A DNA stretch of 7,915 nt from Deltaproteobacteria bacterium (GTDB taxonomy: Bacteria > Desulfobacterota > Desulfarculia > Adiutricales > Adiutricaceae), in the NCBI GenBank assembly GCA_031257955.1, contig JAIRNQ010000267.1, positions 1-7,915 of the forward strand, given 5' to 3'. A program made the position numbers and the translations under genes. The number at the start of each line of letters is the position of its first letter. Position 1 is the first letter of the stretch. This document shows, piece by piece, positions 6,217 to 7,915 of this stretch. The notes under the pieces are model-generated. The model did not search any database. It worked only from the letters and a program-made list of their open reading frames with translations, and was not told the DNA's origin.

Positions 6217-6768
6217 ATGAAAACTCTAGTCGCCTACTCGAGCCTAACCGGCAACACCCAGAAAGTGGCCCAAGCTATCTCAGACGCCATTCCGGGGGCC
6301 GAAATCCACCCGGTCGACAAAACGCCAAATCTTTCGGACTACGGTCTGATCATAGTCGGGTTCTGGGTTGACCGGGGCCAGCCAGACCGCAAAACCCAAG
6401 AATTCATCGAAAGGGTTGAGGGGAAACCCGTCGGTTTCTTCTTTACCCTGGGGGCTTACCCGGATTCCGATCACGCCGGTGACGTGGCCAGGGTTACCGA
6501 GGAAATGATTGCCAAGGGCCAAAACCAAGTGTTGGGCTCCTTCCGTTGCCAAGGCAAGGTTGACCCGGCCCTTCTGGAGAGGATGAAGAAAAGCCTTCCC
6601 GCCGACCATCCCCACGCCCAGATGAGCCCGCAGCGTAAGGCCCGCCTGGAAGAGGCGGCCAAACACCCCAACGACGAGGATCTATTGAGGGCCAAAGCTT
6701 TTGCCGACGACACCTACCGCAAGGCGTTGTCCGCGCCGGCCAAGCCCAACGGGGGAGGACGGCCATGA
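6217..6768 (+). CDS. Flavodoxin family protein (FMN-binding)
   Basis: Small FMN-binding electron carrier, 183 residues. It starts at ATG 6217 with GAGG (6208-6211) five nt upstream. The open frame upstream to 6061 lacks a flavodoxin-like sequence and is not included. The first strand and phosphate loop are clear: TLVAYSSLTGNTQKVA (3-18), with S8, T11 and T14 placed to bind the FMN phosphate. LIIVGFWVDRG (44-54) and GKPVGFFFTLGAYPDSDHA (69-87) fit the strands and the 90s-type FMN loop of the flavodoxin-domain family often called 'flavodoxin family protein', to which BilS-like proteins belong as I recall. The C-terminal part (about 128-170) is a charged helical extension. The 169-nt upstream gap, AT-rich just before the gene (TATTATAAA near 6184), allows a separate promoter, though I find no well-spaced -35. 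The gene is coupled to the next through ATGA. A reductive role on the imported ligand is inference. Confidence 0.88.
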   Translation: MKTLVAYSSLTGNTQKVAQAISDAIPGAEIHPVDKTPNLSDYGLIIVGFWVDRGQPDRKTQEFIERVEGKPVGFFFTLGAYPDSDHAGDVARVTEEMIAKGQNQVLGSFRCQGKVDPALLERMKKSLPADHPHAQMSPQRKARLEEAAKHPNDEDLLRAKAFADDTYRKALSAPAKPNGGGRP

Positions 6769-7235
6769 GAACGCTGACCGCCGAGGAGATTATCCAAATA
6801 ACCCGAAAAGCCATGTGGGCCACCGTCATCACCGTGAGGCCCGACGGGGTGCCCTTCGCCATCGAGGCCACCCCCTTCGATACCGAAACGGAAACCTGTT
6901 TTATGATAAACCCTAACGGCGGCACCTCCAAAAACCTGAAGGCCTCGAACCACGTCCTCTTAAAGTACACCTTCACCACCCAGGGGCTAAAGGATTGGAT
7001 GGGCATATCCTGCCTGGGGAGCGGACGCTTCGTCCACGAGCCGGACGAAATCCGCCTGGGCTGGGATCTTTTGGGCCAAGTCATGAAACAGGACTTTTCC
7101 TCGGCGGCCGACAAGTTTTGTAAGACCCCCGAGCGTTCGCCAATGATGGCGGTCAAGATACACTCCCGGACCGGCCGCTGCAGCGCCAAAAACGGCGAAC
7201 CGCTGACCGACATCATAGCTACCCTCGGAATATAG
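6765..7235 (+). CDS. Pyridoxamine 5'-phosphate oxidase-like FMN-binding split-barrel protein
   Basis: Cytoplasmic flavin- or possibly heme-binding split beta-barrel protein, 156 residues, the normal length for the small PNPOx-like/NimA-like group. ATG 6765 overlaps the flavodoxin stop in ATGA and has GGAGG (6754-6758) six nt upstream, so translation is very probably coupled. The expected pattern is visible: a first helix (5-16), a strand WATVITVRPDGVPFAIEATPF (18-38), then CFMINPNGGTSKNLKASNHVLLKY (45-68), matching the family's flavin-phosphate-binding strand and loop, and ISCLGSGRFV (81-90). The family includes FMN oxidoreductases, nitroimidazole reductases (NimA) and, in related folds, heme-binding or heme-degrading proteins (HugZ/HutZ). 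It is too short to be true PdxH and lacks that enzyme's C-terminal substrate segment. Pairing with a flavodoxin suggests an electron-accepting reductase. The substrate is not determinable from sequence alone. Confidence 0.82.
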   Translation: MRTLTAEEIIQITRKAMWATVITVRPDGVPFAIEATPFDTETETCFMINPNGGTSKNLKASNHVLLKYTFTTQGLKDWMGISCLGSGRFVHEPDEIRLGWDLLGQVMKQDFSSAADKFCKTPERSPMMAVKIHSRTGRCSAKNGEPLTDIIATLGI

Positions 7236-7374
7236 GCCGACTAAAGCCGCCCATCCCAGGAGGGGCATAATAGTGGGCCGGGAATATGGCGGCCTGGCAC
7301 TTGGCCAATTTTCGGGCTGGCCCCGTGACTTAAGGTGCCCTGGAGTCGCGGGAGGATCGGGCCGGTCGGGGGGC
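7236..7374. other. Convergent intergenic spacer with weak inverted repeats
   Basis: This separates the plus-strand split-barrel gene from the minus-strand methyltransferase gene. It has a 5-bp stem GGCCA/TGGCC (7303-7307/7318-7322) and a distant pair GCCGCC (7246-7251)/GGCGGC (7288-7293). No hairpin is followed by a T tract on either strand, so no standard intrinsic terminator is visible although two transcripts converge here. An AGGAGG (7258-7263) precedes a GTG at 7273, but the frame that follows is short and Gly-rich and is not called as a gene. Confidence 0.4.
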
Positions 7375-7915
7375 TCAGGCGGGGGGAGTTTTGGCAAACA
7401 ACAATTGCCAAAACCTGGCCATCTTAAAGCGGTCCAGAAAATACATACGTATTTTCGTGGATAGCTTCCAGCGTTTGTCCCTTTTTATTCCCCGGCAAAA
7501 GGGTTCGGCGTTTATTACCGTGAGCGCGGGAGACCAAGACGAAAATAAATCTGGACTATTTACGTAAAAACTCATTACAGCGTCTTTGATTCCAGTTTTT
7601 CTTACAAGCCTGTTGGAAACCTTCGTGGCCAGTTTGGTCTGTCCGTCAAAAAAGATCTCCCCGTCCGGGAAATTCTTGGCCAAGGCCAGGAACAGATCCC
7701 TGACCTCACCTTCCTGAAAATAAAAAAACACCCCCGATCCTATCACCAATATCCCGTCGTCTTCGTTAAAGCGTATGTCCTTCATCCAGTAGTGGTCTAG
7801 AACTGACTTGGCCAGGCAAACGTTCCGAGGGCCTTCGGGGATTAGATTTTTCCGCAAGTCGATGACCTCGGGTAGATCCAGATCGTACCAATATAGCGAG
7901 CCGTTATCGACCCGG
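7375..7915 (-). CDS. Class I SAM-dependent methyltransferase, TcmP/LCMT type (5' end outside window)
   Basis: The C-terminal 179 residues of a minus-strand gene whose start lies beyond the window edge. The frame stays open to the last base. The visible part begins RVDNGSLYWYDLDLPEVIDLR, matching the conserved post-motif-I segment of the leucine carboxyl methyltransferase/TcmP family, in which the acidic residues of DLDLPE help bind S-adenosylmethionine. Further family hallmarks follow in order: SVLDHYWM, then ILVIGSGVFFYF (the 'eGvl.Yl' segment), then a GEIFFDGQT strand. The C-terminus ends FAKTPPA. Members methylate carboxyl or hydroxyl groups of small molecules or proteins; many in anaerobes are uncharacterised. 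The gene is convergent with, not part of, the importer operon. The N-terminal glycine-rich SAM loop lies outside, so its integrity cannot be judged. A TTG inside the frame at 7857 is not the start, because upstream codons are clearly family-like. Confidence 0.85.
   Translation of the reverse strand, partial: RVDNGSLYWYDLDLPEVIDLRKNLIPEGPRNVCLAKSVLDHYWMKDIRFNEDDGILVIGSGVFFYFQEGEVRDLFLALAKNFPDGEIFFDGQTKLATKVSNRLVRKTGIKDAVMSFYVNSPDLFSSWSPALTVINAEPFCRGIKRDKRWKLSTKIRMYFLDRFKMARFWQLLFAKTPPA
7388..7414 (-). other. Perfect 9-bp stem-loop in the last codons of the methyltransferase gene
   Basis: GTTTTGGCA (7388-7396) pairs perfectly with TGCCAAAAC (7406-7414) around a 9-nt loop. It overlaps the codons for the last residues (about FWQLLFAKT) and ends 11 nt before the stop codon. 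On the minus strand the stem is followed by CCCCCC rather than T. It may stabilise or help terminate the convergent transcripts, but it is equally compatible with coincidence in coding sequence. A second perfect stem, GAAAATAC/GTATTTTC with loop ATAC, lies at 7437-7456 in the same gene. Confidence 0.4.

Noticed and set aside
7273..7464. 63-codon plus-strand frame with GTG start nine nt after AGGAGG
   Set aside because: It is Gly-rich, has no hydrophobic or domain-like pattern, and half of it is antisense to the well-supported methyltransferase. The ribosome-site match alone is not enough.

Overview
The window reads as part of the chromosome of an anaerobic-type Gram-negative bacterium. An outer membrane is implied by a complete TonB-dependent receptor with signal peptide and C-terminal Phe. 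The coding DNA is GC-rich, with a strong habit of GCC and CTG codons and many GGCC words. The gene set (ECF-type importer, flavodoxin, FMN split-barrel protein, TcmP-type methyltransferase) is one I associate with gut or sediment anaerobes such as Desulfobacterota or Synergistota. That taxonomic guess is weak and rests on gene content only.

Layout. Positions 1-733 hold no convincing gene. This is a structured, partly AT-rich leader with a pair of 53-nt direct repeats whose hairpin shows a compensatory base change, several strong inverted repeats, a GTCCGGAC repeat cluster and a hairpin just before the first gene. Next comes a plus-strand series: a TonB-dependent receptor (734-2899); an intercistronic region with two hairpins; an MptD/Trep_Strep-type ECF substrate-binding membrane protein (3024-3599, TTG start); an EcfT/CbiQ-like transmembrane protein (3577-4344, overlapping the previous gene by 23 nt); and a single polypeptide carrying two complete ABC ATPase domains (4476-6047). 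After a 169-nt gap come a short-chain flavodoxin (6217-6768) and, overlapping it by 4 nt, a pyridoxamine-5'-phosphate-oxidase-like FMN-binding split-barrel protein (6765-7235). A TcmP/LCMT-type SAM methyltransferase lies convergently on the minus strand (7375 to beyond 7915) and is cut by the window edge.

How they may work together. The receptor would bring a scarce ligand across the outer membrane using TonB energy. The S + T + double-ATPase module would carry it across the inner membrane. The translationally coupled flavodoxin and split-barrel pair could supply or carry out a reductive step on the imported compound. The receptor has a His at the spacing expected of heme receptors between its FRAP-like and NPNL boxes, and ECF-type systems are known to import heme in some lactobacilli. 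Heme or another tetrapyrrole is therefore the leading substrate hypothesis. A corrinoid or other metal chelate is not excluded, and no periplasmic binding protein, TonB or heme-degrading radical SAM enzyme is present in this window.
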